Shown here one piece after another: positions 61,577 to 64,000 of a stretch of 64,000 nt of DNA (within the stretch, counting starts at the first letter, position 1; the number at the start of each line of letters is the position of its first letter). Location: the NCBI GenBank assembly GCA_044598425.1, contig CP172536.1, positions 930,001-994,000 of the forward strand, read 5' to 3'. The notes beneath the pieces are model-generated. The model saw nothing but the letters and a program-made list of their open reading frames with translations. It did no database searches and was not told the origin of the DNA. The translations under genes were made by a program, and so were the position numbers. The DNA is from JAEVLT01 sp044598425 (GTDB taxonomy: Bacteria; Bacillota; Bacilli; Bacillales; Cytobacillaceae).

Positions 61577-62413
61577 ATGGACAAGGCTGTTATCTTTGGA
61601 GCATTTGAATTTATCGGCTTTTATTTTTGTAAAAAGATGCTTGAAATGGGCTATGAAGTAGAGGGAATTCATTTTGATAAGGAACAGGACGGCTATACCG
61701 AGGAAAAAAGACTTGAAGTAGGAAGAAATGCAAATTTTCAGGAACAAACGATAATGGAATGGCTGAAATCTGAACTGCAATCATCGGAGAAGCAAACATT
61801 TATTCTTAACTTGTTCGATCTTTTTATGGGATACAAAGATTCGATTTTAGAAAATCATCAACTAGCTGAACAATTAGCCGATTTTTTCAGTAAAAGAAAT
61901 CACTTGAATGACAAGATTGTTTCCGTGCTTCCTATCCAATTATTAGCCGATCGTTCGAAACACGTTTCCATAGAGCGGCTCCAGCATTTTTTAGAAAAAA
62001 TAACCGTTTCCTCTGAGAAATGGCAGTATTTTTATTTACCGACGGTATATGGACCATGGCAGCCGTCAACGTATTGCTTCCAAAAATCAATCGAAGACAA
62101 AATAGATGAGAGGAAAGAAACAGAGGATCGTGAATGGACGAAAGACGCTCTATATGTGGATGATTTGCTGGAGACGATGTTGGGGATCATTGAAGAAGGG
62201 AAACCGGGACATTACTTGCTGGAGAGCGGGGAGACAGAGAGATGGAAGGAATGTGCTGCGTTATTACATTTGGATGAAGAACAACAAGAGGAAAATCAAT
62301 GGCCGGATATCAGATTAGACAAACATGTGCTGCGGGTCGCTCTGCCAAAACTTACTTCAGTGTCTGAGTCGTTAGCAAAGCAAAAACAGCATTTATCCCG
62401 GATGAGGCAATAA
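61577..62413 (+). CDS. yjaV: YjaV-like extended-SDR-fold protein
   Basis: 278 residues with an N-terminal Rossmann-type start (AVIFGAFEFIGFYFCKKML) and a later YLPTVYGPWQPSTY, like NAD-dependent epimerases, yet without a clear YxxxK pair. Probably a nucleotide-binding fold of changed function. ATG 61577 follows GGGAGGG. Position fits B. subtilis yjaV. Confidence 0.75.
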   Translation: MDKAVIFGAFEFIGFYFCKKMLEMGYEVEGIHFDKEQDGYTEEKRLEVGRNANFQEQTIMEWLKSELQSSEKQTFILNLFDLFMGYKDSILENHQLAEQLADFFSKRNHLNDKIVSVLPIQLLADRSKHVSIERLQHFLEKITVSSEKWQYFYLPTVYGPWQPSTYCFQKSIEDKIDERKETEDREWTKDALYVDDLLETMLGIIEEGKPGHYLLESGETERWKECAALLHLDEEQQEENQWPDIRLDKHVLRVALPKLTSVSESLAKQKQHLSRMRQ

Positions 62414-62554
62414 AATACTGCACCAAGGAATAATTTTCTTTTCAATTTCACTATACAAGGTTAGAATAATATTGATTCAGAAGCATGGAAAGTGCGAAAA
62501 AACGATTCCAAGGGTGAAGAATAGCATCCTTTTATAAAGGAGATTTATGGAAAG

Positions 62555-63505
62555 ATGAAACGATTCGGAGTCGTTCTATTAATCCTTTTGGTACTTGGTG
62601 CATGCAGTCAGCCGAAATCAACGGGGAAATTACGGAATGTGGGATTGCTTGTTCCTGAAACAGTAAATGACCAAGTTTGGGGAACAAAAGGCTTTAAAGG
62701 TATGTTAAAAATTCAATCAACCTATAATGTTGATATCTTTTATAAAGAAGGTATGAATTCTGAAGCTGTGGTGGAACGGGCTGTAAAAGAGTTCGACCAA
62801 AAAGGCGTTAATTTAATTTTTGGGCATGGCTCCGAATATGCGGAATATTTTAATAAAATTTCAAATAAATACCCCCATATTCAATTTATCAGCTTTAATG
62901 GGGATGGTAAAAATCCAAACACAACGAGTTTGAATTTTAAAGGTCATGCTATGGGCTTTTTCGGCGGGATGGTTGCTTCCCACATGTCTAAAAGCCATAA
63001 AGTTGGAATTATAGCGGCCTATGAATGGCAACCAGAAGTAGAAGGCTTTTATCAAGGCGCATTGGCTGCAAATAAACAAACAAATATTGACATAGAGTAC
63101 GTTGGCAACTGGGATGACAGCAACAAAGCAATACAGCTGGCAGAGAAAATGATGAAAAGCGGCATTGATGTAATCTATCCGGCAGGGGATGGTTTTAACG
63201 TTCCCGTAATTGAAAAGGTAAAAGAAAATGGGTTATATGTGATCGGTTACGTATCGGATCAATCCGATTTAGGCAAAACAACCGTCTTGACAAGCACCAT
63301 CCAGCAGGTTGATGCACTCTATGAAAAAGTGGCCGAAGAATATAATAACGGAAAGTTAAAATCGGGGAATTTATCGTTTGATTTTCAGGATGACGTTGTA
63401 ACATTAGGGAAGTATAGCCCGCTTGTCGATAAAAAATTTATTCAAAAAATGAATAAAAACATCGATACCTATAAACGAACAGGAAAATTGCCGAACGTCC
63501 AATAA
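62555..63505 (+). CDS. med: Competence regulator Med (BMP-family lipoprotein)
   Basis: 316 residues. Signal peptide and lipobox LGAC (Cys19) are followed by a BMP/periplasmic-binding fold (VGLLVPETVNDQVWGTKGFK, VASHMSKSHKVGIIAAYEW, VIYPAGDGFNVPVIE). Length and sequence match B. subtilis Med (317), a positive regulator of comK expression. ATG 62555 follows AAAGGAG. The comZ gene that follows med in B. subtilis is missing. Confidence 0.92.
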   Translation: MKRFGVVLLILLVLGACSQPKSTGKLRNVGLLVPETVNDQVWGTKGFKGMLKIQSTYNVDIFYKEGMNSEAVVERAVKEFDQKGVNLIFGHGSEYAEYFNKISNKYPHIQFISFNGDGKNPNTTSLNFKGHAMGFFGGMVASHMSKSHKVGIIAAYEWQPEVEGFYQGALAANKQTNIDIEYVGNWDDSNKAIQLAEKMMKSGIDVIYPAGDGFNVPVIEKVKENGLYVIGYVSDQSDLGKTTVLTSTIQQVDALYEKVAEEYNNGKLKSGNLSFDFQDDVVTLGKYSPLVDKKFIQKMNKNIDTYKRTGKLPNVQ

Positions 63506-63519
63506 AAGTCGTTAAAACG

Positions 63520-63556
63520 GAAGCTGCCTTTTGCGAGAAGGCAGCTTATTTTTTTT
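63520..63556. terminator. Bidirectional terminator after med
   Basis: Stem AAGCTGCCTT / AAGGCAGCTT with loop TTGCGAG, then ATTTTTTTT. Confidence 0.88.
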
Positions 63557-63797
63557 TCAAAAAAAATTGTGAAATTTTCGGGTATACTTTATCAAAGAGC
63601 GGCTTTAAATTACGAGCTGATTCCATTAACGTGTCAATATTGCTCATGAGTTCTTCATAATTGATGGATGGCTGTTGAATTTTCTCTTCTGGTACTCTGC
63701 GCGCCCGCCCAAACATAAAACGTGAAAAATGATCTTCATCTCCCTGAGATGAAGCCGTTTGACCGTCCGCCGTGAATTGTTCTTTTGATTCATCCAT
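63546..63797 (-). CDS. Small hypothetical protein, 83 residues
   Basis: Acidic, disordered N-terminal half (MDESKEQFTADGQTASSQGD), a basic patch FMFGRARRVPEE, then a helical end (NYEELMSNIDTLMESARNLK, PKISQFFLKKK). Not recognised. ATG 63797 lies near GGGAGG. It occupies the place between med and fabH where B. subtilis has comZ and yjzB. Confidence 0.6.
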   Translation of the reverse strand: MDESKEQFTADGQTASSQGDEDHFSRFMFGRARRVPEEKIQQPSINYEELMSNIDTLMESARNLKPLFDKVYPKISQFFLKKK

Positions 63798-63898
63798 TGC
63801 CCTTATTCCTCCCACTCGAAAAAATTTCCTTAATTTAGTCTATGAGGGAATTGATAAAAAGAATGGTTACTAGCGGATGCTAAGAAGAAATTTAAAGG

Positions 63899-63944
63899 TT
63901 GCTTTTCACTGCCTTTATTTGATAAAATTAGTACCAAGTCATAA
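63899..63944 (+). promoter_or_regulatory. fabH promoter with FapR-like operator
   Basis: -35 TTGCTT (63899-63904) and a -10-like GATAAA (63921-63926). TTAGTACCAAGTCATAA at 63928-63944 resembles the FapR operator (TTAGTACC-N-GT-pyrimidine-TAA type), overlapping the expected start; FapR represses fab genes until malonyl-CoA rises. Confidence 0.65.
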
Positions 63945-63989
63945 TAATTGATAATAATTAAGATTTTTTTTAAAAAGGAGATGCGGTAT

Positions 63990-64000
63990 ATGAACGCTGG
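63990..64000 (+). CDS. fabH: Start of probable fabH (3-oxoacyl-ACP synthase III), cut by window end
   Basis: ATG 63990 behind AAAAAGGAGATG encodes Met-Asn-Ala-Gly before the window ends. That start, the FapR-like site and the order yjaU-yjaV-med-fabHA in B. subtilis all point to fabH. Only four residues are visible, so this is mainly synteny. Confidence 0.5.

Overview
The window looks like a chromosomal segment of a spore-forming, competence-bearing member of the Bacillaceae. Gene order and protein sequences follow Bacillus subtilis blocks: yhaI-scoC-trpP-hit-ecsABC, hmoB-hemEHY, yhgE, lcfB, yhfN, comK, yhjD/yhjE-sipV, addBA, gerPABCDEF, yisL-yisN-asnO, yitK to yitW, and yjzC-yjzD-yjaU-yjaV-med-fabH. 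Shine-Dalgarno sites are strong, TTG and GTG starts are common, and intrinsic terminators are abundant. The genus cannot be fixed from this sequence. No rRNA, tRNA, transposase, phage or CRISPR array was seen.

Layout. 0-7 kb: ScoC, TrpP with a (G/U)AG-rich leader like that bound by TRAP, Hit, a 580-bp gene-free stretch with a three-copy repeat, the Ecs transporter and HmoB. 7-11 kb: hemE-hemH-hemY. 11-18.5 kb: YhgE behind a dyad operator without its usual TetR neighbour, an acyl-CoA ligase/enoyl-CoA hydratase pair behind a FadR-like operator, AzlCD and an M48 protease. 18.6-24.5 kb: IDEAL protein, ComK, YhjD, LCP enzyme, YhjE, signal peptidase, then a chromate transporter that apparently cut off a convergent membrane-protein gene. 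24.5-34 kb: AddAB recombinase and the complete gerP spore-coat operon. 34-39 kb: YisL, YisN, AsnO and a membrane-anchored GH13 protein whose catalytic residues are all replaced.

39-57 kb is the most distinctive part. A MoeB-like enzyme, an aldehyde:ferredoxin oxidoreductase, a MoaD-type sulfur carrier and an unrecognised 91-residue protein that also ends in Gly-Gly sit together. About 8 kb further on, two paralogous Fnr-type regulators with C-terminal iron-sulfur cysteines bracket moaA, a decayed ric/scdA pseudogene, moeA, mobB and ywiC. The ywiC promoter carries a near-perfect Fnr box centred at -41.5; moaA has a weaker one at the same spacing. Together this suggests an oxygen-limited program that makes pterin-bound metal cofactor (Mo or W) for an AOR enzyme. 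Conserved yit-region genes lie between the two halves.

57-64 kb: YjzC, ClpB behind a CtsR operator, YjzD, YjaU, YjaV, the competence regulator Med (no comZ follows), a small hypothetical protein, and the first codons of a probable fabH behind a FapR-like site.
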